From an uncultured Acetatifactor sp. (GTDB lineage: Bacteria; Bacillota; Clostridia; Lachnospirales; Lachnospiraceae): DNA of 64,000 bases. A model generated the notes under the pieces. That model saw only the letters and a program-made list of their open reading frames with translations. It did not search any database and was not told where the DNA came from. This document shows, piece by piece, positions 6,981 through 16,017 of the stretch. Numbering within the stretch: position 1 is the first letter of the stretch; each line of letters opens with the position of its first letter. Location of the stretch: the NCBI GenBank assembly GCA_910577235.1, contig CAJTMX010000012.1, positions 1 to 64,000 on the forward strand, read 5' to 3'. Both the position numbers and the translations under genes were made by a program.

Positions 6981-9747
6981 ATTTATCCTCCTGCTCTGCA
7001 AGCATCTCCTGATCCCCATATTCCTTAAAGCGCATAAGCACCTTGAACAGATCTCCGTCCAAAATGATCTTGAACTCCCCGCCCTGCAGCTCGGTCAGAT
7101 TTTTGGCGATAGAGAGTCCCAGTCCGCTGCCTTCGCTGCTGCGGGATACATCTCCTCTCACAAAGCGCTCCGTCAGTTCGTCAGGGCTGAAATTCAGAGA
7201 AGTTTCAGAGATATTTTTCAGAGATAATACTATCTCCTCCTCCACCTTTTCCAAGTCCACATAGACACGGGTGCCTTCCATGGCGTATTTGCATATATTG
7301 TTAAACAGATTTTCCACCACGCGCCACATGCGGCGGCTGTCCGCGTAAATATATGCGGGACCGCTGGGTTCCGTTACCAAGACCTGCAGTTTTTTTGCGT
7401 CCAGTTTTTCCGAGAACTCTCCCACCGACTGACGGACCAGCTCCGTCAGATCCAATCTGCTGTTTTCCAGAATGATATTTCCCGAAGATATTTTTGATGC
7501 CTCCAGCAGATCGTCCGTAAGCTGTTTCAGTCTCTGGGCCTTGGCATCCAACACTTCGATATAACCGCTCACCGGTTCCTGGGTGATTTTTTCTCTCTTC
7601 AGCAGATTCACATAATTGATGATGGAGGTGAGCGGCGTCTTGATATCATGGGACACATTGGTGATCAGATCGGCCTGCATTCTCTCGTCCTTCATGCTGG
7701 TGGCAACCGCCTTGCGGATGCCGTCACCCATATTGTTCACCGACACTGCCAGCTCTCTGTTATCTCCCCGCATATGCCGGCTGTCCAGCACATAGCCGAT
7801 ATCGCCTTCCCTTATTTTGGATATGCCGTTGATGATCTCACTGCGCTCCGCGCTTCTCCGGAAGACATAGATTCCCACACCCCCGTCCAGAATAACGATC
7901 AGCAGCAGAGGCAACAAGATAAACTGATGGGGAGCCTCCCTGAGTTCGTACATAGCCAGCACACAGAGCAGATTGGCAAGCAGAAAAATATTGTAGGGCA
8001 TGAAAGTCCGTATCACGGCGTTTGGATGCTCCAGCATACGGTTCATTCCCCCGGTCACTCCTCTGCCTATATAGTATATTATACTGTTTTTCCATATATT
8101 TGCGCATTGCAGCCGCCTCACAAGGCTATACCAAAACAGGCAGAAAGTCAGACTCACCAACAGCCCAAACCCGCCGATCATAACCAGCACATACTGTTTT
8201 GCCGTCGCCAGTTGCTGCACGGTGGCCCGGTTGGTGCGGTAAAAGATGGAGTCGTATATATTTCCGTATATTATTTTGTATAGCACCCAAAGTCCCATCC
8301 CTGCCCCCAGCAACAGCGCAGTGACAATTTCGGTGGGCAGCCTGTCAAAGAGATACAGCTTGTGAACCGGCGGCTCTCCTTCCCTTTCTTCCTTGCCCGT
8401 TGTATAGCTGATATATCCCGCGAAAACCGCCCATATCAGAGCAAAGACACCGCAGAGAATCAGTATCAGCCATATATGGGGAATAATGCTGTCATAGGTG
8501 ACCTGGGCAAGATAAAATTGATCGTACTGAATGGGAAAATCGGCATTTACTCCGATCCACAGCTTGGTATTTTGGGGAAAAGCGTACTCATAGTCGCTGA
8601 CGTTGTCAAACATCTCGTCCTCTGTGATGTTGGCATTGGTTTCCAGGCGCATGGCATCCGGATAATACACCACATATTTTCCCAGATCACGAAAATAGTC
8701 TGTCCTCTCATCGTCCGTAAGCGCAGAAACAGACTCCTCCATATTGGTGTAATACTCCTGCCCGCCCTGGGTAGTGGTGCTGATAAAAAAGTACAGATTT
8801 GTCTTACCCTGAGCATACAGGTCATTCTGATTCTGATACAGGATGTAGTTGTAGGCAAGAGTTTCCACCGTTTCGATCACATTGGACTCCAGCATACAGT
8901 ACTCCGGCCAGTTGGAACAGATGGCCGCAATGGACTGATCCGTAACTGTGTCATATCGAGGCACAAGCATCTCTGTGCTGATGATCTCTTGACCGCCCCT
9001 CTCCAGCACGGTCACTTCTTTTCCCAATACCGTCATCTCCGCGGTGATACGTTCAAAAAGCTCATCTATTCCCCAGAATTTCTCCACGTATTTCCGCGCG
9101 GTCTCATAGACTTCCCGCTGTTCCATGAACTCAAAGTCCGTCACCGGCGCGTCCCCGTCCTTTAACAGATGTTCCTGGTCGGGAGCGCTCTGCTCATTTT
9201 TTATATCCCAGGCAATGATATCGGAGATACTTCCGTCCGGAATCCCAAGTTGTTCCAGTTCCTCTCCGTACCCAAAACTGGAAAATATGTTCTCGTATCC
9301 AAAATAGGCTATAAAGTCAAATTTGCTCTGGAAAGTCACCGTCTGCAGTTCCAACCCGTATTTGCCCCAACGTATCAGTTCATCCAGCTGATAGCCGGCA
9401 GTCACATCACAATCGCTTTTATGAGAAACCCGGTTTACAAACATGGTTGCGTCAATGACTTTGGCTCCGTCAAAACGCCCCTCCGTCTCCAATTGTCCCT
9501 TTATCACCGCCAGCCGGGTTATATCATTGATGGCATTGCGAAACACGTCCGTAAATATACGGGAATCCCTGAATTCCCCCACATTGTCCATAAGCCGCAC
9601 CCTGTAACCGATCTGGTCTCCGTACATATTGTCTACCACAATATTGGAGTTGACGGCTATGATGCCTATCATCACCGCTATGCCAATAGCAGCAATATGC
9701 TGCAAAGTGTGCAATACAAGCCGCTTGATCGCGCTATTCTTTTTCAT
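6979..9747 (-). CDS. large multi-membrane-span sensor histidine kinase
   Basis: The 922-residue protein has a membrane helix at about 11-33, a roughly 385-residue outer domain (34-420), and five more helices (about 421-446, 473-493, 517-541, 575-600, 608-628). A HAMP-like linker follows. The HisKA domain has NVSHDIKTPLTS with phospho-acceptor His700. The HATPase domain shows the N box (ENLFNNICKYA, about 812-822) and G box (GSGLGLSIAKNL). It overlaps the upstream response regulator gene by 14 bases, so the two are a translationally coupled pair. The outer domain resembles no sensor domain I can name, and the number of central helices is unusual, so the signal is unknown. Confidence 0.9.
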   Translation of the reverse strand: MKKNSAIKRLVLHTLQHIAAIGIAVMIGIIAVNSNIVVDNMYGDQIGYRVRLMDNVGEFRDSRIFTDVFRNAINDITRLAVIKGQLETEGRFDGAKVIDATMFVNRVSHKSDCDVTAGYQLDELIRWGKYGLELQTVTFQSKFDFIAYFGYENIFSSFGYGEELEQLGIPDGSISDIIAWDIKNEQSAPDQEHLLKDGDAPVTDFEFMEQREVYETARKYVEKFWGIDELFERITAEMTVLGKEVTVLERGGQEIISTEMLVPRYDTVTDQSIAAICSNWPEYCMLESNVIETVETLAYNYILYQNQNDLYAQGKTNLYFFISTTTQGGQEYYTNMEESVSALTDDERTDYFRDLGKYVVYYPDAMRLETNANITEDEMFDNVSDYEYAFPQNTKLWIGVNADFPIQYDQFYLAQVTYDSIIPHIWLILILCGVFALIWAVFAGYISYTTGKEEREGEPPVHKLYLFDRLPTEIVTALLLGAGMGLWVLYKIIYGNIYDSIFYRTNRATVQQLATAKQYVLVMIGGFGLLVSLTFCLFWYSLVRRLQCANIWKNSIIYYIGRGVTGGMNRMLEHPNAVIRTFMPYNIFLLANLLCVLAMYELREAPHQFILLPLLLIVILDGGVGIYVFRRSAERSEIINGISKIREGDIGYVLDSRHMRGDNRELAVSVNNMGDGIRKAVATSMKDERMQADLITNVSHDIKTPLTSIINYVNLLKREKITQEPVSGYIEVLDAKAQRLKQLTDDLLEASKISSGNIILENSRLDLTELVRQSVGEFSEKLDAKKLQVLVTEPSGPAYIYADSRRMWRVVENLFNNICKYAMEGTRVYVDLEKVEEEIVLSLKNISETSLNFSPDELTERFVRGDVSRSSEGSGLGLSIAKNLTELQGGEFKIILDGDLFKVLMRFKEYGDQEMLAEQEDK

Positions 9748-10447
9748 GAATATCTCCCTGTTTTTCGATCTTATATCCCACGCCCCAAACCACTTTCAGA
9801 TACCTCGGCTCCCGGGGATTGATCTCTATCTTCTCCCTGATATGCCGGATATGTACCGCCACCGTATTGTCCGCTCCGATGGCATCCTCGTTCCAGATGT
9901 CTTCGTAGATCTGATTGATGGAAAATACCTTGCCCTGATTTTTTACCAGCAGCAGCAATATATTGTATTCTATAGGAGTAAGTCTCACCGTTTCCCCATC
10001 CACGGTAACTTCCTTGGTCTCGTCGTTTATTATCAGTCCTCCGGCCTGGTGGATATGATGATTCTCCTGCTCCAGACTGCCCAGAGAAGTATAGCGGCGC
10101 AGATTGGACTTTACTCTGGCCATAAGCTCCAGTGGATTGAAGGGCTTGGTCACATAATCGTCCGCTCCGATATTCAGTCCCAGTATCTTGTCCCCGTCTT
10201 CTGACTTGGCAGATAAAATGATGATCGGAATAGAGCTGTTCTCACGTATTTTCAGCGTAGCCTCGATCCCATCCATCTTGGGCATCATCACATCCATGAT
10301 CAGCAGATGGATCTGTTCACGGGAAAGCAGTTCCATCGCCTGTTCCCCGTCATATGCCCTGTACACCTGATATCCTTCCTCCCGCAGGTAAATGGCAATG
10401 GCCTCCACAATCTCCCTGTCGTCATCACATACCAATATATTTGCCAT
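9734..10447 (-). CDS. OmpR/PhoB-family response regulator
   Basis: A 237-residue two-domain regulator. The receiver has the acidic pair in CDDD (residues 7-10), phospho-acceptor Asp52 in LLIMDVMMPKMDG, and Lys in VTKPFNPLEL. The C-terminal winged helix includes EVTVDGETVRLTPIEYNILLLL and VAVHIRHIREKIE, then GVGYKIEK. It lies 15 bases after pgeF and overlaps the kinase gene, so it probably shares the long lepB-to-kinase transcript. Partner: the kinase at 6979-9747. Target genes cannot be read from the sequence. Confidence 0.93.
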   Translation of the reverse strand: MANILVCDDDREIVEAIAIYLREEGYQVYRAYDGEQAMELLSREQIHLLIMDVMMPKMDGIEATLKIRENSSIPIIILSAKSEDGDKILGLNIGADDYVTKPFNPLELMARVKSNLRRYTSLGSLEQENHHIHQAGGLIINDETKEVTVDGETVRLTPIEYNILLLLVKNQGKVFSINQIYEDIWNEDAIGADNTVAVHIRHIREKIEINPREPRYLKVVWGVGYKIEKQGDIHEKE

Positions 10448-10462
10448 GCTCCGCCCCCTCTT

Positions 10463-11365
10463 CTAATCCATCATCAAAAACGCAGCCAGATTACCCCTTT
10501 TCCCCTGACTGGCCCTGTGAGAAAACAGATAGCCACTGTTGCAGCAGGTACATACGTCCGTCACCTGCAGTCCGGTAACCGGGATTCCCGCTCCCCTGAG
10601 TATCAACAGATTAGCCAGCCACAGATCCAGCTGATACTTTCCGTCCTCTCTGCCCGGCCGCAGAATCTGCCGGTGAGGATAGACACCCTGATCCGTCAGT
10701 TCCGTCAAAATCCTGTCACTCTCCGGTATGGATGCCTTAAGCCGCTCAAACTGCTCCGCCACTTCCCGGCTGACCTCGTAACAGTCCTGACAGATAGAAG
10801 GGCCTATAGCCGCCACCAGGTCCTGGGGTCTGGTGCCGAACTCCCGAGCCATGCGCCGTACCATACATGCCCCCATCCCGGCCACGGTTCCCCTCCAGCC
10901 GGAGTGAGCCAGCCCAATGGCTCCATGTTCCCTATCCACAAAATACAGCGGAACGCAATCCGCGAAAAAGCAGACCAGACACAGCTCCCTGTCGTTGGTC
11001 ACCAGACCGTCCACATCGGTATAACCGCGCTCACGGACAATGCCCTTGCCTCCGTCCTCCGTCCCCACTCTCCGGATATTGGTGGTATGGGTCTGAAACG
11101 TACAGACCATATGGGACGTATCCGTGTGCAGCGCCGCCGCCATACGGCGAAAATTCTCCTGCACCCTGTCCTCCTCATCTCCCCTGGTAAAGGACAGATT
11201 CATCGTAGCGTATATTCCCTGGCTGACACCGCCTCTTCTGGTAGAAAACCCATGGGTGATCCCGGGCTGGGCAGAGAGCAGCGGAAATGTGAGATACTCC
11301 ACCTCCCCTGCTTTCTGCCTGCACATTACCGGCTCTCTTCCCTCCGCTCTGACCAACTGCTCCAT
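10463..11365 (-). CDS. pgeF: peptidoglycan editing factor PgeF (YlmD/YfiH family)
   Basis: A 300-residue member of the multicopper-oxidase-like laccase-domain family. It has been described as a purine nucleoside phosphorylase/adenosine deaminase-type enzyme and, in E. coli, as an editor that removes wrongly built UDP-MurNAc peptides. The metal-binding triad is present: His93 (TFQTHTTN), Cys137 (FFADCVPL) and His154 (GLAHSGWRGT). The C-terminal DVCTCCNSGYLFSHRAS is the family signature. I start at the ATG at 11365, with AAAGAGG five bases upstream; a GTG lies two codons further up. The gene is ten bases from yraN and probably cotranscribed. Confidence 0.9.
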   Translation of the reverse strand: MEQLVRAEGREPVMCRQKAGEVEYLTFPLLSAQPGITHGFSTRRGGVSQGIYATMNLSFTRGDEEDRVQENFRRMAAALHTDTSHMVCTFQTHTTNIRRVGTEDGGKGIVRERGYTDVDGLVTNDRELCLVCFFADCVPLYFVDREHGAIGLAHSGWRGTVAGMGACMVRRMAREFGTRPQDLVAAIGPSICQDCYEVSREVAEQFERLKASIPESDRILTELTDQGVYPHRQILRPGREDGKYQLDLWLANLLILRGAGIPVTGLQVTDVCTCCNSGYLFSHRASQGKRGNLAAFLMMD

Positions 11366-11380
11366 ATACACCTCTTTCCG

Positions 11381-11740
11381 CTATCTCCTGTAGTGATGGG
11401 GAAAAGCGTTTTTCGTCCATCGGATCTGTTCTCCCTCGATGGCGATCACATCATACCGCAGCGCCGTCTGCCAGGACAGTTTACGTACCATGCGGTAATG
11501 ATCCGCCACACGGCAGATCTGCCTCTGCTTGGCTATTCCCACCGACTCCTCCGGGAATCCCATCCCGGGATTACGTCTGTATTTAACCTCAATAAATACC
11601 AGATATTCCCCGTCCCTGCCGATCAGGTCGATCTCTCCGCTCCGGTTGCGGTAATTGCGCTCCACTATGGAAACGCCCTGCTTTTCCAAAAAGGCGGCGG
11701 CCAGCATTTCCCCGTCTGTCCCCACCTTACGAGTGTTCAT
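11381..11740 (-). CDS. yraN: YraN family (UPF0102) nuclease-like protein
   Basis: A 119-residue protein with the restriction-endonuclease-like core of the UPF0102 family: GExxAAxFLxKxG at the N-terminus, then NYRNRSGEIDLIGRDGEYLVFIEVKYRRN, which supplies the E-D-ExK acidic and Lys residues. The cellular role is not firmly known; a DNA-processing role has been suggested for the family. It starts three bases from the end of the FlhB-like gene. The order rnhB-(ylqG-ylqH)-yraN is common in Firmicutes. Confidence 0.92.
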   Translation of the reverse strand: MNTRKVGTDGEMLAAAFLEKQGVSIVERNYRNRSGEIDLIGRDGEYLVFIEVKYRRNPGMGFPEESVGIAKQRQICRVADHYRMVRKLSWQTALRYDVIAIEGEQIRWTKNAFPHHYRR

Positions 11741-11743
11741 GTT

Positions 11744-12037
11744 TTACTTCCAACCTTTCCCCCCAACCTTTCCTTTGAGTTTATCCATCGAGTCCACAAA
11801 GATCAGTATCTCCGCCACCACCTCATAGAGCTCCGGCGGTATCATATCTCCTATCTCCAGCCTGGACAGTGTATCCGCCAGCTTGTCGTCCCTGTGGATG
11901 GGTACATCGCTCTCCTTCGCTTTCTCGATGATCCTCTCCGCCAGTTTTCCCCGGCCGGACGCGATGACTTTGGGGGCATCCTCCTCCGGATTATACTCCA
12001 GCGCAATGGCCTGTTTGGGTTTATTTTTTTCTGCCAT
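11744..12037 (-). CDS. ylqH: FlhB C-terminal-like export switch protein (YlqH type)
   Basis: This 97-residue protein matches only the cytoplasmic C-terminal domain of FlhB, the export-switch protein of flagellar type III secretion: ALEYNPEEDAPKVIASGRGKLAERI, then the acidic/hydrophobic tail PPELYEVVAEILIFV. The autocleavage NPTH motif of FlhB is replaced by NPEE, so self-cleavage is unlikely, and there is no membrane part. In Bacillus the homologue YlqH also sits beside ylqG and rnhB, away from the main flagellar cluster. No other flagellar gene is in this window. Function unknown; partnership with YlqG is inferred from the constant pairing. Confidence 0.85.
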   Translation of the reverse strand: MAEKNKPKQAIALEYNPEEDAPKVIASGRGKLAERIIEKAKESDVPIHRDDKLADTLSRLEIGDMIPPELYEVVAEILIFVDSMDKLKGKVGGKGWK

Positions 12038-12054
12038 ATCGTTCTCTCCCCCGC

Positions 12055-13752
12055 TTATGCGAATGCGTCAAAAGAATAATTCGCAGCCATGGGCCGGTTG
12101 CTCCGTTCCTCTATCAGTTCCTGCATCACCGTATTTTCCGTGCCCATCTCCCGCGTCTGAAACGCGCAGTTCATATGATATCCTCTTTTCTCCAGCCTGC
12201 TGTTCAACAGGTCGATATGCTCGGCGATAAAGTCAAGCATCTCCTCATCCGGCAGATAAAACCGGGTGCCCACATTGTTCTCCTTCAGCTGTACATAGAT
12301 ATCCATGGGACCGAGATTTTCCATATCCAGATGGAGCAATGCGCTGGTTTCTCCTTCCCGCACGGCCTTTTTATGTCTGTTGGCGTACACGTACAGTTCT
12401 CCGTGAGTATTCTGGTCCGTCATCTTCAGAGGCAGCTGCACATAGGAGTACATATCGTTTAACTGATTCATAAAATTCAGGTTCTGATTCAGATTCTGTA
12501 CGGTCTTTCCCAAGGCGCTGTTCTCCTGTCCCGCGCTGCTTAAAGCCTCCGACAGAGCCCCAAGCTGCCTGGTAAGTCTGCCGTATACTTCGTCCAGCTT
12601 TTCCCTGCTGGCATCCTGCGGTCTCAAAGACAGCTCCTGTTTCACATACTCCTGCAGCTGCTTTTGAAATTCCGGAGATTTTGCCAGTTCGGAAAACTGG
12701 CGTCCCCGCAGAAACGGCGCCTTCCCTCCGGCCAGTGCCTGGGCTGTCCTGCGCAGCAGATCGAAATTCACCGCTTGTTCCTGTTTATAGGACGAGTCTT
12801 TTCCGGCGGATTCCTGTACCTGGGAGGACCGAACGGCGGCCTTCTCCGAGTTTTCTTCCCCTGAGAGCAGCTTTGCCCCCTCCCCATTCTCTTCCGCGAT
12901 CACGATTTTTACCTGCTCTGGCTGCTCCGGCTGCTTAGCCTCAACAATCTGCTCCTGATTATGGGACTGTGACACGGCGCTCTCCGCCGTCTCCCCGGGC
13001 ATGGGAGGATTCACTGTCTCCTCCAGCCCTGCGGCAGGGTTTCCGTCCTCCCCCAGCAGCAGGGTTTCCAGCAGTCTTCCGATCTCCCGGTCCATTCCCT
13101 TATCTGCCATATCCTGTATCAGCCGGGGCAATTGTTCGCTCAGATCCGTGATACCGCTCATAAGCTGATGGGTCATATTTTTATAAGAGCTGATCTGCTC
13201 CAGATTCTCGGCATTCACCGTAAGCCCCAGCTTATGCAGGTCTATGATATCCATAATCTCGGCGTCGGCAAAAGTCGTAACCTCATGATAAAAATTCTGT
13301 AAGGCCTCCTTATCAATGGGCATTCCCTCTCTCATCAGCTGCCCTGTCAGCTGCATGGTGGTATCGTTTACCGGGAGGGACGCCATCTCTATCGCTTTCT
13401 GCGCGTTGGCTTCCATTCCCATATTCTCAAAAAGGGGGTTGAGAGACAGGCTGCCTCCGTTATTTTTCACCTGAAACAAGATATTTTTCCCCATGGAGAG
13501 CGCCATATTCTGCTCCAGTCTGGCCTGAAGCTCCAATTCACTGCCGGCGAAATTCACCAACAGTTTGAGGTCCTGTCCGGTCTTCTCCAATATCTGCCCG
13601 GAGAGAACCCTGCCGGGAGCCAGCGCCCGTATCTCCTTTTGCAGCAGGGCGGCGGACTGCTCTCTGCCCGTAGTCTGCGCGCTCTGGGTATCCTGTGCGC
13701 TCTGGGTGTTTCCCGTCTGTTTTGCCGTCTGGAATAATTCCGTAATCCACAT
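12055..13752 (-). CDS. ylqG: FliK-like / flagellar hook-length-control-domain protein (YlqG type)
   Basis: A 565-residue protein with no signal peptide or membrane helix. Residues about 225-345 are a Glu/Gln/Ser-rich low-complexity linker. The C-terminal third (from about 430) resembles the flagellar hook-length-control domain: LPLKMTDQNTHGELYVYANR, then LLHLDMENLGPMDIYVQLKENNVGTRFYL. Its place between rnhB and the FlhB-like gene matches Bacillus ylqG. In FliK this domain contacts the FlhB C-terminal domain, so a YlqG-YlqH complex is a reasonable inference. What it controls in the absence of adjacent flagellar genes is unknown. Confidence 0.75.
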   Translation of the reverse strand: MWITELFQTAKQTGNTQSAQDTQSAQTTGREQSAALLQKEIRALAPGRVLSGQILEKTGQDLKLLVNFAGSELELQARLEQNMALSMGKNILFQVKNNGGSLSLNPLFENMGMEANAQKAIEMASLPVNDTTMQLTGQLMREGMPIDKEALQNFYHEVTTFADAEIMDIIDLHKLGLTVNAENLEQISSYKNMTHQLMSGITDLSEQLPRLIQDMADKGMDREIGRLLETLLLGEDGNPAAGLEETVNPPMPGETAESAVSQSHNQEQIVEAKQPEQPEQVKIVIAEENGEGAKLLSGEENSEKAAVRSSQVQESAGKDSSYKQEQAVNFDLLRRTAQALAGGKAPFLRGRQFSELAKSPEFQKQLQEYVKQELSLRPQDASREKLDEVYGRLTRQLGALSEALSSAGQENSALGKTVQNLNQNLNFMNQLNDMYSYVQLPLKMTDQNTHGELYVYANRHKKAVREGETSALLHLDMENLGPMDIYVQLKENNVGTRFYLPDEEMLDFIAEHIDLLNSRLEKRGYHMNCAFQTREMGTENTVMQELIEERSNRPMAANYSFDAFA

Positions 13753-13785
13753 ATTATAGCAGCCTTTCTATGTATTGTCTGGGCC

Positions 13786-14544
13786 TTACACAAAATTGTG
13801 AATAAAACTTTTTCGATGGATGGGAGTTGGACCGTTTTTTTTCAGCGCCTCTATATGAGCGGCACAGCCATACCCTTTGTTTCCCGCAAAATCATATCCG
13901 GGAAATACCTGGTCATACTCCCGCATCAGCCTGTCACGGGTGACTTTGGCGATGATGCTGGCCGCCCCGATGGAAATACTCTTGGCGTCCCCTTTGATGA
14001 TGGGAATCTGCCGGATGGATACCTGAGGGATCGTCACCGCATCGTTAAGCAGCAGATCCGGCTGGGGCGTCAGCTTGCCGATGGCCTCCCGCATGGCCTC
14101 ATAGGTGGCCTGGAGAATATTGATCTCGTCGATACGCTGGGGAGAGGCATACCCCACCGCGCAGCATACCGCCTTTTCCATGATTGCCGTGTAAAGCTCC
14201 TCTCTCTTTTTTTCGGACAGTTGCTTGGAATCATTAATATACAACAGGTCACAATCCTTGGGAAGTATCACGGCTCCGGCCACCACGGGGCCCGCCAAAG
14301 GCCCTCTGCCCACCTCGTCAATACCGCATATATAGGCATAGCTGTCATAGCTGCGCTCATACTCCCACAGTTTTTCCGTCCGCTTTCTCTCTTTTTCCAG
14401 AGATTCCATCCGCTTTCTGGCCGTCTCCACATACTTTTGAACACCGATTCTGGAATCTCCCTGATACCGCGCTACAAAAGCAGGCAGCTCATTTTCACAA
14501 GCTGCCTGCAACTGTGCCTTTATTTCTCCCATGCTGACTGCCAT
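13786..14544 (-). CDS. rnhB: ribonuclease HII
   Basis: RNase HII cuts the RNA strand of RNA-DNA hybrids and removes single ribonucleotides from DNA. The 252-residue product has an N-terminal extension of about 70 residues, typical of Firmicutes, before the catalytic core YICGIDEVGRGPLAGPVVAGA (the DExxR acidic pair). NDSKQLSEKKREEL and LLNDAVTIP follow, then KGDAKSISIGAASIIAKVTRD. AAAGGAGAG stands about eight bases upstream of the start. It lies between lepB and ylqG on the same strand. Confidence 0.97.
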   Translation of the reverse strand: MAVSMGEIKAQLQAACENELPAFVARYQGDSRIGVQKYVETARKRMESLEKERKRTEKLWEYERSYDSYAYICGIDEVGRGPLAGPVVAGAVILPKDCDLLYINDSKQLSEKKREELYTAIMEKAVCCAVGYASPQRIDEINILQATYEAMREAIGKLTPQPDLLLNDAVTIPQVSIRQIPIIKGDAKSISIGAASIIAKVTRDRLMREYDQVFPGYDFAGNKGYGCAAHIEALKKNGPTPIHRKSFIHNFV

Positions 14545-14562
14545 ACGCCGTCTCTCCTTTAC

Positions 14563-15108
14563 TTACTGGTGCTTTAATATGCCGAAATCATCGAAAGGCC
14601 ATATACGGAGCCAGGCTCTGCCGATAATGTCGTCCCTCTTGATATTTCCCACCTGGGACACACGGCTGTCGGTACTGTTGTTGCGGTTGTCTCCAAGCAC
14701 AAAATACTCGTCCTCCCCCAATGTGATCGGCTCGATCGCCAGGCCGATGTGATCCGGCTGAATCACCTCTCTACCATAAGTTTCATACAGCACTTCACCG
14801 TCGATATAGATTTTTCCCTCTTCATCGATCTGCACTGTCTCCCCGGGCAGACCTATGATCCGTTTGATAAAGTATGTTTTCTCTTTGTGCTGATATGGGA
14901 AAACAATTATGTCAAACCGCTCCGGGTCCTGAAAACGATAGGTGATCTTATCCACGATCAGATTGTCCTGATCGCTCAGCGTGGGCTCCATACTGGCTCC
15001 GTTCACCTCTGTTCTCTGCCCCACAAACGCAATGACCAGATAAGTCAGACACAGCACGATCAGCAGATAAAGCCCCGTGCTCAATATCTCTCTCAATACT
15101 TTTTTCAT
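14563..15108 (-). CDS. lepB: signal peptidase I (copy nearer rnhB)
   Basis: Type I signal peptidase cuts signal peptides from exported proteins at the outer face of the membrane. One N-terminal membrane helix (about residues 8-30) precedes the catalytic Ser in EVNGASMEPTL. Box D FIKRIIGLPGETV holds the catalytic Lys, and box E reads LGDNRNNSTDSR. The product is about 181 residues. I take MKKVLRE (15108) as start; a TTG three codons upstream is possible because the AAGG site is closer to it. A second, divergent lepB lies on the other side of rbgA at 16018-16593. Confidence 0.93.
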   Translation of the reverse strand: MKKVLREILSTGLYLLIVLCLTYLVIAFVGQRTEVNGASMEPTLSDQDNLIVDKITYRFQDPERFDIIVFPYQHKEKTYFIKRIIGLPGETVQIDEEGKIYIDGEVLYETYGREVIQPDHIGLAIEPITLGEDEYFVLGDNRNNSTDSRVSQVGNIKRDDIIGRAWLRIWPFDDFGILKHQ

Positions 15109-15141
15109 TCCTGTCAACCAACCTTCGTTTTATATAGTATG

Positions 15142-15981
15142 TCAGGGCCTCTCCAATGTAAGCCTGCCCAGTCTGCCGCTGCGGAAATCGTCCAGCAGCA
15201 GCGCGGCAGCCCTCTCCAGATCCGGCTCCTGTCCTCTGCCATAACAGCCACGCCTCTCCGCGATCCGCGCCAGCACCGCGGGCGGCTCTCCTGTGCCGTC
15301 AATGTCATAGCGCAGGGGAAGGGCCTGGGGATACAGCTCCCTGATGTACCGGATCAGATCGCAGGCCAGTTCATCCACGATGATCACCTCATCGTTCATG
15401 GAGCCGATAAAGGCCAGTTTCATCCCCACCTGCTGATCCTCAAATCTGGGCCAGAGGATACCGGGGGTATCCAACAGCTCCAGTCCCTTATTCAGACGAA
15501 TCCACTGTTTTCCCTTTGTCACTCCCGGCTTGTTGCCGGTCTTGGTACATGCCTTCCCCGCGAAGGAATTGATAAATGTGGATTTGCCCACGTTGGGAAT
15601 GCCCACTACCATAGCCCGGACCGGCCTGTTAACGATTCCCCGCCTGCGGTCCCGCTCAATCTTTTCCCTGCATGTTTCCTGTACCAGGCCATGAATGGCC
15701 TTCACGCCGTTTCCCGCTCTGCAGTTGACCTCCAGCACATGAACCTGTTGCCCCTCAAAAAACTGCACCCACTGCCTGTTGCAGGCCGGGTCCGCCAGGT
15801 CCGCCTTACCCAGCAGCACGATCCTGAACTTCCCGGCTGCCAGTCTGTCAATATCCGGGTTGCGGCTGCTTATGGGGATTCTCGCGTCCACCAATTCTAT
15901 CACCAGATCGATCAGTTTGATATTTTCCTGCATCATCCGTATGGCTTTTGTCATATGCCCCGGATACCATTGATAATTCAT
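15142..15981 (-). CDS. rbgA: ribosome biogenesis GTPase RbgA (YlqF)
   Basis: RbgA is a circularly permuted GTPase acting late in 50S subunit assembly. The permuted order is visible: the G4 motif (LLGKADLAD, about 56-64) comes before G1 (VVGIPNVGKSTFIN, about 126-139) and G3 (LLDTPGILWP). The N-terminus NYQWYPGHMTKA is the family hallmark. At 279 residues the length is normal. Placement next to rnhB and downstream of rplS matches the Bacillus order. Here it is flanked by two signal peptidase genes, which Bacillus lacks at this site. Confidence 0.96.
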   Translation of the reverse strand: MNYQWYPGHMTKAIRMMQENIKLIDLVIELVDARIPISSRNPDIDRLAAGKFRIVLLGKADLADPACNRQWVQFFEGQQVHVLEVNCRAGNGVKAIHGLVQETCREKIERDRRRGIVNRPVRAMVVGIPNVGKSTFINSFAGKACTKTGNKPGVTKGKQWIRLNKGLELLDTPGILWPRFEDQQVGMKLAFIGSMNDEVIIVDELACDLIRYIRELYPQALPLRYDIDGTGEPPAVLARIAERRGCYGRGQEPDLERAAALLLDDFRSGRLGRLTLERP

Positions 15982-16017
15982 CCGTCCTATATCCTCGTCT
16001 CCGCAGTACGGTGCCTG

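Noticed and set aside
10307..12079. Plus-strand open frame of 590 codons over pgeF-yraN-ylqH
   Set aside because: Long only because the opposite strand codes for several genes without the complementary stop codons; no family resemblance.
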